Shown here piece after piece: positions 33,022 through 42,556 of a stretch of 54,790 nucleotides of DNA; the stretch's first letter is position 1; the number at the start of each line of letters is the position of its first letter. A program made the position numbers and the translations under genes. Source of the stretch: Bacteroidales bacterium UBA1173 (GTDB lineage: Bacteria; Bacteroidota; Bacteroidia; Bacteroidales; F082); NCBI GenBank assembly GCA_002311655.1, contig DBYZ01000001.1, forward strand, positions 2,164 through 56,953. The letters are read 5' to 3'. Below the pieces are notes generated by a model. That model did no database searches and had not been told where the DNA came from. It worked only from the letters and a program-made list of their open reading frames with translations.

Positions 33022-33435
33022 ATGGCACTGAAACGCAGAAATCAGAGAAGAGTGGAGTTTAACTCGTCGTCGATGTCCGACCTCGTGTTCCTCCTGCTTA
33101 TCTTCTTCATGCTAACGTCGACCTTGGTCGCGCCTAACGCCATAAAGCTTCTGCTTCCACAGAGCAACAGCCGCACTATGGCAAAACAGACCGTCACTGT
33201 TTACATCAACGAGAAGATGGATTATTTTGTTGGAGAACGCAAAGTCGCTGAGAATCAATTACAACCAGAGATTTTATTATCACTTGGCAATGCCACCGAA
33301 GGCACAGTGGTGGTGCGTTCCGACAAAAACGTGCCGGTTCAATACGTGGTAAACGTGATTGACGCCGTGAACAACATCAACAACGAGACTCATCAGAACC
33401 ATAAGGTTTTACTTGCAACTTCGGCGAAAAAATGA
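33022..33435 (+). CDS. exbD: ExbD/TolR-type protein
   Basis: 137 residues with one N-terminal membrane segment (SDLVFLLLIFFMLTSTLV, about 18-36) holding the functional aspartate of SSMSDLVF, then a periplasmic domain (VVVRSDKNVPVQYVVNVIDA). Three bases after exbB, and overlapping the next gene by 4 bases. Partner of ExbB in the proton channel. Confidence 0.9.
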   Translation: MALKRRNQRRVEFNSSSMSDLVFLLLIFFMLTSTLVAPNAIKLLLPQSNSRTMAKQTVTVYINEKMDYFVGERKVAENQLQPEILLSLGNATEGTVVVRSDKNVPVQYVVNVIDAVNNINNETHQNHKVLLATSAKK

Positions 33436-34166
33436 CAAAAGACAATAAAAATAAGATAATTTCTATCGCTGTGACTGTCGTAGTGCATGTCGTTGTAGTG
33501 GTGTTACTCTTAGTGATGGCACTTACGACACCTTTGCCGTTGCCTGGAGAAGCCGGCGTGGAGGTTAATCTCGGCATGTACAACGAAGGCATGGGCGTGC
33601 AGCAGCAGCCAAAGCCTAAAAAAGTTGTAGAGACACCAAAACCGCAGCCGGAACCTGTCAAGGAGCAAACCGTAACACAAGATACCGAAGAGGCACCGGC
33701 TCTTGAAGCACCGAAGCCTAAGAAAAAAGAGGAGCCAAAGGTCAATGAGAGAGCTTTGTTCAAACCTGTCAAGACAGAGGAACAGCCATCGTCGGAAGGA
33801 AACACTCAAACTCCGGGTGACCAAGGAAATCCTAATGGAAGCACCGATGTCAACAACTACGAAGGACAAGGCGGTGCTGACGGAGACATATCTTACAGTC
33901 TAGGCGGAAGAGGACATAAGAATCTGACTCCAATTAAAGAAGAAGATGTTGAAGAAATCGGTGTTATAGTTGTAGACATTTGGGTTGACCGTAATGGAAT
34001 AGTACAAAGAACTCAAATAGTCAAAGGAACTACCATTTCCAATCCAAGAATGCGTACTATAGCCGAAAACGCTGCAAAAAATTCAGTTTTTAATCCTGAT
34101 AAAAACGCAGCTGAGTTACAGAAAGGTACTATAACATACACATTTACATTTAAAAAGGAACAATAA
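33432..34166 (+). CDS. TonB-family energy transducer
   Basis: 244 residues. One N-terminal membrane anchor (IAVTVVVHVVVVVLLLVMAL), a Pro/Lys/Glu-rich periplasm-spanning region (about 55-115), and a short C-terminal TonB-like domain (IVVDIWVDRNGIVQRTQIVK, TIAENAAKNSVFNPD, TYTFTF). It transmits energy from ExbBD to outer-membrane transporters. Could be TolA-like, but the C-terminal fold pattern is TonB. Last gene of the unit. Confidence 0.87.
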   Translation: MTKDNKNKIISIAVTVVVHVVVVVLLLVMALTTPLPLPGEAGVEVNLGMYNEGMGVQQQPKPKKVVETPKPQPEPVKEQTVTQDTEEAPALEAPKPKKKEEPKVNERALFKPVKTEEQPSSEGNTQTPGDQGNPNGSTDVNNYEGQGGADGDISYSLGGRGHKNLTPIKEEDVEEIGVIVVDIWVDRNGIVQRTQIVKGTTISNPRMRTIAENAAKNSVFNPDKNAAELQKGTITYTFTFKKEQ

Positions 34167-34190
34167 CATATATCTGTAAATTAACTAAAG

Positions 34191-35477
34191 ATGAACTACG
34201 CTGATACTACAAATTGGATGTTCAACAAATTTCCAATGTATCAAAAAATTGGGGCTGCGGCTTATAAACCGGACCTCGGAAATATCAGGGAATTGCTTGA
34301 TTTTCTTGGCAATCCTCAAAATAGTTTTAAGACGATACACGTCGCTGGCACCAACGGCAAAGGCACAGTGTCGCATACTCTGGCATCGATATTCCAGGAA
34401 TGTGGATACAAGACAGGTTTATACACCTCCCCTCACCTTCGCGATTTCCGTGAGCGAATCCGCATCAACGGATTGATGATTCCAGAGCAGAACGTCATCG
34501 ACTTCATCGGAAACAACAAGGAGAAGTTTGAGGAGATGCAGCTATCGTTTTTCGAGATGGCAACAGGAATGGCATTCGACTATTTCGCAAAAGAAAAGGT
34601 GGATATTGCCATCATCGAGGTGGGACTTGGAGGACGTCTTGACTCAACCAATGTGATCAATCCTGAACTCAGCGTAATCACCAATATTTCTTTGGATCAC
34701 GTCAACATGCTCGGCAACACTTTAGCGGAGATTGCAGTGGAGAAAGCAGGCATAATAAAGCCAAACACACCTGTCGTTATCGGCGAGACACAATCGGAGA
34801 CAAAAGATGTGTTCATCAAGAAAGCGCAGGAGTGCAACGCACCGATATATTTTGCCGACCAGATAATAGACTGCGAAAAGATTCACATCGAAACTCTTGA
34901 TTATCAGAAGTTTGACATCTGGAAAGATAATGAATTATACATTGAGGCAGTGGAATTTCCGCTATTAGGTTTCTACCAGAAGAAGAATCTGGCAACCGTG
35001 ATATGCGCTATCGATATACTTAAAGACAAGTTCAAAATCGACACGAAAGATGTGATAACAGGTCTGGAATTTGTCGTGAAAAACACCAACTTGATGGGAA
35101 GATGGCAGATTTTATGCCGTCAGCCGCTTGTGATTGCCGATACAGGCCACAACGTTGGTGGAATAAAAGAGATTGTGATGCAGCTTAGTGACATGAGTTT
35201 CAGGAAGTTACATTTCGTTTTAGGTTGTGTCAACGACAAAGATATCGATGGCATTCTGCAGCTGCTGCCACATTATGCAGATTATTATTTCTGCAAGGCC
35301 GACATTCCACGCGGTTTGGACGCCAACGTACTGGCTGCCAAGGCTTTTGAGGTCGGACTTCACGGAAACGTGTACGAATCGGTACAGCAAGCATATAATT
35401 CAGCTATCAACAACGCACACTTCGAAGATGTTGTGTTCATCGGCGGAAGTAATTTTACAGTCGCGGAGGTTATATAA
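34191..35477 (+). CDS. folC: Folylpolyglutamate synthase / dihydrofolate synthase
   Basis: 428 residues, Mur-ligase superfamily. Adds glutamate to dihydropteroate and folates. Seen: TIHVAGTNGKGTVSHTLASI (P-loop), YTSPHLRDFRERI, EVGLGGRLDSTNVI, ITNISLDHVNMLG, EKAGIIKP and a C-terminal GRWQILCRQPLVIADTGHN. It follows tonB by 24 bases and precedes the Omp85 gene by 12; this cluster is co-directional but functionally mixed. Confidence 0.95.
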   Translation: MNYADTTNWMFNKFPMYQKIGAAAYKPDLGNIRELLDFLGNPQNSFKTIHVAGTNGKGTVSHTLASIFQECGYKTGLYTSPHLRDFRERIRINGLMIPEQNVIDFIGNNKEKFEEMQLSFFEMATGMAFDYFAKEKVDIAIIEVGLGGRLDSTNVINPELSVITNISLDHVNMLGNTLAEIAVEKAGIIKPNTPVVIGETQSETKDVFIKKAQECNAPIYFADQIIDCEKIHIETLDYQKFDIWKDNELYIEAVEFPLLGFYQKKNLATVICAIDILKDKFKIDTKDVITGLEFVVKNTNLMGRWQILCRQPLVIADTGHNVGGIKEIVMQLSDMSFRKLHFVLGCVNDKDIDGILQLLPHYADYYFCKADIPRGLDANVLAAKAFEVGLHGNVYESVQQAYNSAINNAHFEDVVFIGGSNFTVAEVI

Positions 35478-35489
35478 AGTCAACAGTTG

Positions 35490-37778
35490 ATGAGATTTAT
35501 CAAGAATATATGGTTATTGCTCGTGGTTTTAGCGCTTTCGGGCTGCGGCGTAAAGAAATACGTCCCTGACGACAAGACCATATTGATTGAGAACTATGTC
35601 ACCAACGACTCTACACACTTCAACATTTCAAAATCAAGTGTGGCGGATTATATTGTTCAGAAACCAAACAAAAGCCTATTCGGATGGTTGCCAAGAGTTT
35701 GGATTTATTACAAAACACAGAACAAAACGGACAGACGTTTCTACAAATGGGTTAACAAAAACCTTGGAGTTGAACCGATTTATTACAATTCCGCCAATAC
35801 AGCCGATTCAAAAAAACAGATAGAAGAATATCTGAACAACACCGGCTTCTTCAAGTCGAAAGTTGTAGCGACTAAGTACGAAAGAAACAAGAGAGCATAC
35901 GTCGAATATCGAATCAAGCCGAAAACTCCTTATACCATAAGAGAGTTAAACCAGAAGATATACGACAGTGCTATTTCCAAGGAAATCAACGAGATAGAGA
36001 GCGATTTACCAGTCAAGGTTGGTGATAACTACAACATTTTCACCATGGACAAAGAGCGCGACTATATTACGGATTATCTGAGAAACAACGGTTATTTCTT
36101 CTTCACCAAAGACAGAATAATGTATGAAGTCGACACGAATCTGATGATGAAGAAGGCCGACGTCACACTGCGCATCAACGGACAAAAACACGACAAATAC
36201 TATATAAATAAGGTGTTTATCTATCCAGACTACAACATAAAGACAGCCAATATCATTGAAAACGATACCGTTCCGTTCACTTTCAGGTTATGGAGAAAAG
36301 CTCCGAAACAAAGGTTTGACTTCATATATGGCAACAACCCCAAAGTTCATTTGAAGACCTTCAATCAGGTTATTCAGATACATCCCGGCGAGGAATTCAG
36401 TCAGAAAAAGGTTAGTCAGACATACAGAGCACTGGGAAGTCTTAAGTTATACAGTCTCAGCAACATAAGCTTCGACACTGTAGCGAGCGGCAATGATTCG
36501 GTGAAATTGTTGAATTGCATTGTAACGCTACAGAAAAACAAAATACACCATTACAACATCCAGCTTGAAGGCACAAATTCCGGAGGAGACCTCGGTGCGT
36601 TGGGAAGTATTTCTTATCTTAACAACAACATCTTTAGAGGTTCAGAGGTTTTTAGGATTACACTCAGGGGCGGTTTTCAGATGCAACGTGTTGAGAACTA
36701 CGTCATTGACGAAGGATTGTTCAACACACGAGAGCTAGGCGTCGAGGCCAGAATCATGTTCCCTCGATTCCTTAGTCCTATCAAACTGCATCGTTTTGTT
36801 AGCGAATATCAACCTAAAACCACGTTATCGTCAGGTTATAACATGCAGATTCGACCGTTGTACAAGAGACACATTATGACAGCATCATTTGGTTATAACT
36901 GGCGGAGTTCCAACACGGTAGAGCACTTCCTTACTCCTATCAACCTGAACACTGTCAAGGTTTTTCCATCAGAGTTGTTTGAGCTCCTGCTTGATTTAGA
37001 GACAAACCAGCGCATCAAGGACCAGTACACAGACCACTTGATTTTCGGTTTGAACTATACTTTCGTTTTTGCGAATCAGGATGTCAAGAAAACCAACGAC
37101 TTCTTCTTTTTAAAGTTTGATATTGAGACATCAGGAAACCTTTTGTCGCTGTTTAACAACACTCCACTTATCACAGAATCAGATAATTACCACGAGATTA
37201 TTGGAATCCGTTACGCTCAGTTCTTCAAATATCAGATTGACTTAAGGTTTTACCATTATTTCAGAAACAGAGACATGCTGGCGTTGCGTTTGATGTACGG
37301 TCAGGGCATTGCATACGGTAACTCCAACGACATGCCTTTTGAGCGCAGTTTCTACGCAGGAGGAGCGAACGGAATGCGCGGATGGCAGTTCCGCACACTT
37401 GGACCTGGAGAATTCGACAACCAAAGCGGTTACGACATCGAACATATCGGTGATTTGCAGATCGAATCGAATATTGAATACAGATTTCCACTATATGGCA
37501 GAATAAAAGGAGCACTTTTCTCTGATATCGGAAACATCTGGACATTGAGCAACAACCAGTCATTCCCAGGAGGACAGTTCAAGTTCGACAAATTCTACAA
37601 ACAATTAGCTATGGATGCCGGATTCGGTCTACGTTTTGATTTTTCATTCTTCCTGATTCGATTTGACATGGCAGCGCCACTTTGCGACCCTAAATATGCA
37701 GAAGGTAACAGATGGAGAATCAGTAAGTTACAGTGGAAAGACGTGGTTTGGAATTTCGGTATCGGTTATCCATTTTAA
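35490..37778 (+). CDS. tamL: TamL-like Omp85 lipoprotein (BamA/TamA family)
   Basis: 762 residues from ATG 35490 (an in-frame TTG precedes it). N-terminal lipobox LVVLALSGC makes it a lipoprotein, the hallmark of the Bacteroidota TamA relative TamL. POTRA-like segments occupy about 40-360 and a surface-antigen barrel the C-terminal 400 residues: GGDLGALGSISYLNNNI, ERSFYAGGANGMRGWQFRTL (with the conserved RGW of the lid-lock loop), IESNIEYRFPLYGRIKG, and the final NFGIGYPF strand. It assembles or inserts outer-membrane proteins, probably with a TamB elsewhere. BamA itself is less likely because of the lipobox. Confidence 0.82.
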   Translation: MRFIKNIWLLLVVLALSGCGVKKYVPDDKTILIENYVTNDSTHFNISKSSVADYIVQKPNKSLFGWLPRVWIYYKTQNKTDRRFYKWVNKNLGVEPIYYNSANTADSKKQIEEYLNNTGFFKSKVVATKYERNKRAYVEYRIKPKTPYTIRELNQKIYDSAISKEINEIESDLPVKVGDNYNIFTMDKERDYITDYLRNNGYFFFTKDRIMYEVDTNLMMKKADVTLRINGQKHDKYYINKVFIYPDYNIKTANIIENDTVPFTFRLWRKAPKQRFDFIYGNNPKVHLKTFNQVIQIHPGEEFSQKKVSQTYRALGSLKLYSLSNISFDTVASGNDSVKLLNCIVTLQKNKIHHYNIQLEGTNSGGDLGALGSISYLNNNIFRGSEVFRITLRGGFQMQRVENYVIDEGLFNTRELGVEARIMFPRFLSPIKLHRFVSEYQPKTTLSSGYNMQIRPLYKRHIMTASFGYNWRSSNTVEHFLTPINLNTVKVFPSELFELLLDLETNQRIKDQYTDHLIFGLNYTFVFANQDVKKTNDFFFLKFDIETSGNLLSLFNNTPLITESDNYHEIIGIRYAQFFKYQIDLRFYHYFRNRDMLALRLMYGQGIAYGNSNDMPFERSFYAGGANGMRGWQFRTLGPGEFDNQSGYDIEHIGDLQIESNIEYRFPLYGRIKGALFSDIGNIWTLSNNQSFPGGQFKFDKFYKQLAMDAGFGLRFDFSFFLIRFDMAAPLCDPKYAEGNRWRISKLQWKDVVWNFGIGYPF

Positions 37779-37780
37779 GT

Positions 37781-39187
37781 ATGACAAGACAAGAACTATA
37801 CCAATTATTGATGAAATCTTTTGGGTTCATTCCCACAGAAGGCCAGAAAACAGTTTTATATCATATCTCAGCGTTTCTTCTTTCTGAAAAACCCAATCCA
37901 GCCTACCTTTTACAAGGATATGCAGGCACGGGCAAGACCACTTTGGTGACAACATTGGTGAAGACGCTGCCGAAGATTGGTATGCGCTATCAGTTGTTGG
38001 CGCCCACTGGACGAGCCGCGAAGGTACTGAGCGGCTATTCGGGGAAGACAGCATCTACAATACATAGAAAAATATATCGTTTCCAACAGTTTGCCGACGG
38101 CTCGTTAAGGATGACGAGAACGGAAAACAAAGCAAAAAACACCGTTTTCATAGTCGACGAATGCTCAATGATTCCTGACGATTTCACCAACGGCCGTTCT
38201 CTTCTTGACGATTTGATAGGATATGTCTTCAGCGGCGAGAATTGTCGTTTGCTTTTGATTGGCGATAACGCTCAGCTGCCACCTGTGGGATTGGACAACA
38301 GTCCGGCTAACGACATCAACGTGTTGAAAAACAGCTTCAACCTGACGGTGGCATCGTATGAACTTACTGAGGTAATGCGACAGGAAGAGGAATCCGGGAT
38401 TTTGTGGAATGCGACGCAATTGCGCCAAACTTTAAGACCATTAAAGCCATTATTTAACATTAACAACTTTTCCGACATCCATCGCATTGAGCCGCAGGAG
38501 TTTGAGGAGTTATTATGGCAGGGTTTCAATGGGAAAAACAACAATGAGGCTGTCATTATTTGTCGCAGCAACAACCGCGCCAACATGTACAATCAGGCGA
38601 TAAGAGCAAGGATTTTACAAGAAGAAGGTGAGATATCGACCGGCGACAAGCTAATGGTTGTGAAAAACAACTATTTCTGGACCGACGATGACCAGAAAAT
38701 CAGTTTCATCGCAAATGGAGACATGATTGAGCTGATGCGCATCAACAACACCGAGGAGATGTACGGATTCCATTTTGCAGATGTTGATATACAACTTATT
38801 GATTATCAAGATATACCAAACTTATCGGTAAAGATATTACTTGAGACTTTGTCCAGCGACTCCCCTGCCCTCACGCAGGAAGAATCGGACAGATTGTATA
38901 AAGCTGTGGAAGAGGATTACATGGACATACCGAACAAACAAGACAGATACAAAGCCATGCGGCAAAATCCATATTTCAACGCATTGCAAGTGAAGTTCGG
39001 ATACGCCCTCACCTGCCATAAGACACAAGGCGGACAGTGGCCAACAGTGTTTATCGATGCGCCTTACATTAAAGAAAACGAATCACTGCAGCTCAGCGAC
39101 ATACGCTGGTTTTACACTGCAGTGACTCGTGCTCAAAAACAATTATACTTCGTTAATTTCGAAGACGATTATTTCGTAAATTTATGA
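37781..39187 (+). CDS. RecD-like/UvrD-family ATP-dependent DNA helicase
   Basis: 468 residues from ATG 37781 (MTRQELYQLLMKSFGF), 2 bases after the tamL stop. Superfamily 1 helicase: Walker A GYAGTGKTTLV, motif Ia LAPTGRAAKVLS, Walker B VDECSMIPD, LLIGDNAQLPPVG (motif III), and C-terminal GYALTCHKTQGGQW with FYTAVTRAQKQLYFV (motifs V/VI). Stand-alone, with no RecB/C neighbours; the short RecD2-like form common in Bacteroidota. Its last 19 bases overlap the convergent eno gene. Confidence 0.9.
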   Translation: MTRQELYQLLMKSFGFIPTEGQKTVLYHISAFLLSEKPNPAYLLQGYAGTGKTTLVTTLVKTLPKIGMRYQLLAPTGRAAKVLSGYSGKTASTIHRKIYRFQQFADGSLRMTRTENKAKNTVFIVDECSMIPDDFTNGRSLLDDLIGYVFSGENCRLLLIGDNAQLPPVGLDNSPANDINVLKNSFNLTVASYELTEVMRQEEESGILWNATQLRQTLRPLKPLFNINNFSDIHRIEPQEFEELLWQGFNGKNNNEAVIICRSNNRANMYNQAIRARILQEEGEISTGDKLMVVKNNYFWTDDDQKISFIANGDMIELMRINNTEEMYGFHFADVDIQLIDYQDIPNLSVKILLETLSSDSPALTQEESDRLYKAVEEDYMDIPNKQDRYKAMRQNPYFNALQVKFGYALTCHKTQGGQWPTVFIDAPYIKENESLQLSDIRWFYTAVTRAQKQLYFVNFEDDYFVNL

Positions 39188-40458
39188 TTCTTTCCTGGGA
39201 AGTAAGCCATATCGCCGAGTTCTTCCTCAATTCTCATCAACTGGTTGTATTTGCAGATACGATCTGTACGTGATGCCGAACCAGTCTTGATTTCGCCAGT
39301 GTTCAATGCCACTGCGAGGTCAGCGATTGTGGTGTCTTCTGTTTCGCCTGAGCGGTGGCTCATGACAGCTGTGTACTGGTTGCGATAAGCCAGGTTAACA
39401 GCGGCAATAGTCTCGGTTAATGAACCAATCTGATTGACTTTCACCAAGATAGAGTTAGCGACGTTCTTGTCGATACCCATCTTGAGGCGCTCAACGTTGG
39501 TCACGAAGAGGTCGTCACCTACGAGCTGAATCTTGTTGCCCATAGTGTCGGTCATGAGTTTCCAACCATCCCAATCGTCTTCGGCCATACCGTCTTCGAT
39601 AGAGATGATAGGATACTTCTTCACCCAATTGTTCCAGAACTCAACCATTTCTTTGGCATTGAGCTTCTCACCTGTTGATTTGTGCAGATGATAAACTTTC
39701 TCTTCTGGCAGATAATACTCTGAAGAAGCAGCGTCGAGAGCGATGAACACATCTTCACCAGGACGATAGCCAGCTTTTTCGATAGCTTTGAGAATCACCT
39801 CGATACCTTCATCATTTGACTTGAGGTTTGGTGCGAAACCGCCTTCGTCGCCGACGTTTGTCGAATAACCGGCAGCTTTCAACACGTTTTTGAGGTTATG
39901 GAAGATTTCCGAACCCATCTGGATAGCCTGATGGAATGACTTTGCGCCAACTGGCATAATCATAAACTCCTGGAAATCAACGCTATTATCAGCATGTGAA
40001 CCACCATTGAGGATGTTCATCATAGGGATTGGCAATGTGTTTGCGCTGACACCGCCGATGTAACGGTACAATGGCTGGTCGGTGTAGATAGCACCTGCTT
40101 TTGCGCAAGCGAGCGACACGCCGAGGATGGCGTTAGCACCGAAATTGCCTTTATTCTTTGAGCCGTCGAGTTCAATCATCTTGGCATCGATGGCGTTCTG
40201 ATCTGTTACTTCGTAACCTTCAATTGCCTTTGCAATCTCATTGTTAACATGGTCAACAGCCTTATACACACTCTTGCCCATGAATTTTGTCTTGTCGCCG
40301 TCGCGAAGCTCCACAGCCTCGTGAACACCTGTCGAAGCGCCTGACGGCACTGCTGCTCTACCGAGGATACCATCTTCTGTGATAACATCAACTTCTACTG
40401 TAGGATTGCCGCGTGAATCCAAAATCTGGCGGGCATGAATTTTTTCTATTCTACTCAT
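39169..40458 (-). CDS. eno: Enolase
   Basis: 429 residues from ATG 40458 (MSRIEKIHARQILDSRGNPT). Converts 2-phosphoglycerate to phosphoenolpyruvate. Seen: substrate loop SGASTG, metal aspartate ALDAASSEYY, SIEDGMAEDDW, LVGDDLFVTN, the signature ILVKVNQIGSLTET and MSHRSGETED. Promoter at 40492-40523, inside the end of the upstream lipoprotein gene. The 3' end overlaps the helicase gene. Confidence 0.97.
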   Translation of the reverse strand: MSRIEKIHARQILDSRGNPTVEVDVITEDGILGRAAVPSGASTGVHEAVELRDGDKTKFMGKSVYKAVDHVNNEIAKAIEGYEVTDQNAIDAKMIELDGSKNKGNFGANAILGVSLACAKAGAIYTDQPLYRYIGGVSANTLPIPMMNILNGGSHADNSVDFQEFMIMPVGAKSFHQAIQMGSEIFHNLKNVLKAAGYSTNVGDEGGFAPNLKSNDEGIEVILKAIEKAGYRPGEDVFIALDAASSEYYLPEEKVYHLHKSTGEKLNAKEMVEFWNNWVKKYPIISIEDGMAEDDWDGWKLMTDTMGNKIQLVGDDLFVTNVERLKMGIDKNVANSILVKVNQIGSLTETIAAVNLAYRNQYTAVMSHRSGETEDTTIADLAVALNTGEIKTGSASRTDRICKYNQLMRIEEELGDMAYFPGKNHKFTK

Positions 40459-40491
40459 TTTTCTTACTTTTTTAATTGATTGTTCAAACTG

Positions 40492-40523
40492 CAAAGATAA
40501 TACTTTTTTCTATTCACGAACAA
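40492..40523 (-). promoter_or_regulatory. Promoter of eno
   Basis: On the minus strand: TTG (40521-40523), a 21-base spacer, TATCTTTG (40492-40499), 34 bases before the eno ATG. It overlaps the last codons of the gene at 40510. Confidence 0.6.
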
Positions 40524-42090
40524 GTCTTACCGCAAAACCTTTACATTTATCATCTTTATCTTGAACATATGGACGATAGTCGGTGAAAAACATGTCGCAT
40601 GCATGCGCTGGATCATCCAGATCACACTGTGTCCAATAATGACCATCGCCATGATCCATATAAGTGAACTTCCAGCCACCTTTATACTCACGTTGACCTG
40701 TAATGGGCAAAAACACAGCCCCTGCCTTTGCCATTTTAGTCCAGTCAGCAACGGTGTAATTATTATCAGCATATGAACCATTACCATTGTTATTGGTGTA
40801 GTTTATGCTATTATGTGTTGGCAAAGTCACATCTGATGGATGATCGTATACATCCGGGAAAAGAATGATACCTTTCACGCCGTTGACCAATGCTCTTGCA
40901 TAGCGGGCGTTGTAAACACCGTTGAGTTCTGTGGTAAGACGTTCAAACATCAAATATCTCCATTCAACACATTTCGGAGCGAACCATGGATTTTTGCCAT
41001 CTACAGGAAAATTCATGCCCCAGTCGACAAACTCACTGGTCGATTGCGGATAATCATCATTGCTATGTGACATAAAATCAGGTTTATTGCCTGTGCCCCA
41101 ACCGAAACGGTCACGATTATATTGGGATTCAAGAATCTGCTGATCCACATTATTAAGCACATCATACGGATGGTCGGCAAATTTCCAAATCCATGCCTTT
41201 GCATTGCCATCATATACGTGTTGAACGTTACCTGATGCAAAAATCACACGTTTTGTCGGACTCAATGAGAACCTATTATCATCGTATGTAGGATTATTCG
41301 TTGTAGGTGTATTTATAGTGACAGCATATCCTGTTTTGATAAAATCATTAAAATTGATTGCACAAAGAGCTGCACGAGTACCAACATAACGGTAATCATC
41401 CGAATATGCTTTGCATGATGTGTTTTCCGCTGCATTAGGCAAAAGAATAGCCCAACGTTCGCCTGAACCTGCAGGAAGCTTTATCAAGGCATCACCCACA
41501 GTGTCAGGAGTAAAAGTATTTGTTTTGAAATCGATAATCATCTCATTTTTCAAACCAGTAAGGCATGTCGGCACTGTTGCTTCCGCACTTGTTGTCACGT
41601 TGAATTTCACAAGAGCGCATTTATTGAGAAGCGTTACCGTGTATGATGCTATTTCCCCACTATAAGCACCAGTTATTCCACATGAGATAACAGGAAATTT
41701 ACTTGTCTGATCTGAGATATCCACTTTGCACGACGTAGATTCACCAGTTTTCAATGATTTAAGCAATCCGGAATCATTACCTAAATAATAGATATACAAT
41801 GGCTTACCTTCAGTTGGTCTTTTTATGCTTCCAGTAAAAGGACCGTCTGCTTGATCTTTTGATACGTTACCAATATAAACGCCATCGCTAACAATGAAAA
41901 GGTGATCATATCTTTTAAATGTTACAGCGCCAGTTGTGGTGTTTACATCAATTTTCGAGTTTTCAGCAACATTTATTGTTATATATATCATGTCGTCGTC
42001 AACTGCATTAAGCACTGCATTGTTTTTTTTGCATTGAGCAAGGCCCAGCATTAGAGCCAATGCTAAAATGACGTATTCTAACTTTTTCAT
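40510..42090 (-). CDS. Surface lipoprotein, module copy 2
   Basis: 526 residues, the same length as its paralogue at 9824-11404. Lipobox LGLAQC. N-terminal beta region with SKIDVNTTTGAVTFKRYDHL, VSDGVYIGN and LLNKCALVKFNVTTS (the paralogue has LNNKCALVKFEVSTS), fimbrillin-like by pattern. C-terminal half with VIFASGNVQHVYDGNAKAW, FGWGTGNKPDF, WRYLMFERL, GVKGIILFPD, MAKAGAVFLPITGQR and FAVRLVRE. It lies 2 bases after the small membrane-anchored gene. Upstream repeats with 21-base period suggest specific regulation. Presumably exposed on the surface; role unknown. Confidence 0.8.
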   Translation of the reverse strand: MKKLEYVILALALMLGLAQCKKNNAVLNAVDDDMIYITINVAENSKIDVNTTTGAVTFKRYDHLFIVSDGVYIGNVSKDQADGPFTGSIKRPTEGKPLYIYYLGNDSGLLKSLKTGESTSCKVDISDQTSKFPVISCGITGAYSGEIASYTVTLLNKCALVKFNVTTSAEATVPTCLTGLKNEMIIDFKTNTFTPDTVGDALIKLPAGSGERWAILLPNAAENTSCKAYSDDYRYVGTRAALCAINFNDFIKTGYAVTINTPTTNNPTYDDNRFSLSPTKRVIFASGNVQHVYDGNAKAWIWKFADHPYDVLNNVDQQILESQYNRDRFGWGTGNKPDFMSHSNDDYPQSTSEFVDWGMNFPVDGKNPWFAPKCVEWRYLMFERLTTELNGVYNARYARALVNGVKGIILFPDVYDHPSDVTLPTHNSINYTNNNGNGSYADNNYTVADWTKMAKAGAVFLPITGQREYKGGWKFTYMDHGDGHYWTQCDLDDPAHACDMFFTDYRPYVQDKDDKCKGFAVRLVRE

Positions 42091-42092
42091 AA

Positions 42093-42371
42093 TCAGTCCT
42101 CTTTTTTCTTAAGCAACACATAACCTGCACCTGCTGCCAGCATGATAATCAATCCGCTGCCAAGTGGAGCCTCGCCGAATGTCTGATTGGTGGCACTTAA
42201 AAACCCACCTGACACCGCGATATCATCTCGGTTTGTGTAGCCATCATTACTGTAGTTTGAGAAGAATCCATCCATTTTGGTTTGGGCATTGAGGTTTATC
42301 GGCAACAGTGTTGTTAATACTATTGCCGCTGTGATGATAAATGCCTTTGTCTTTTCTGAAAACTTTTCCAT
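42093..42371 (-). CDS. Small secreted protein with C-terminal membrane anchor, module copy 2
   Basis: 92 residues from ATG 42371 (MEKFSEKTKAF). Signal peptide AFIITAAIVLTTLLPINLNA|Q, then KMDGFFSNYSNDGYTNRDD, and a C-terminal APLGSGLIIMLAAGAGYVLL helix with KKKED tail. Homologous to the gene at 11391-11675 in every block. The tail layout is that of a C-terminal sorting signal. First gene of module copy 2. Confidence 0.82.
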   Translation of the reverse strand: MEKFSEKTKAFIITAAIVLTTLLPINLNAQTKMDGFFSNYSNDGYTNRDDIAVSGGFLSATNQTFGEAPLGSGLIIMLAAGAGYVLLKKKED

Positions 42372-42510
42372 TTCAATCAAATTTAATTCAGTAAATCGTT
42401 TGACGATTAAACAAAAAACAAAAAAACAAACAAGATGAAAAATTAAAAAAGAATAACTAAAAATGGTGATATATGGGGATAAATGGTATAATTACCGTTT
42501 AAAACGGCGG

Positions 42511-42518
42511 CAAAAGTA
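42511..42518 (-). promoter_or_regulatory. -7 box of surface-protein module copy 2
   Basis: The minus strand reads TACTTTTG. The block GCAAAAGTAGTATAATTTTTAA matches the module copy 1 promoter (GCAAAAATAGTATATTTTTTAA) almost base for base. There is no clear -33 box; instead, direct repeats begin 39 bases upstream. Confidence 0.6.
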
Positions 42519-42556
42519 GTATAATTTTTAATGCGCGAATTATTTATTTTTAAAAA

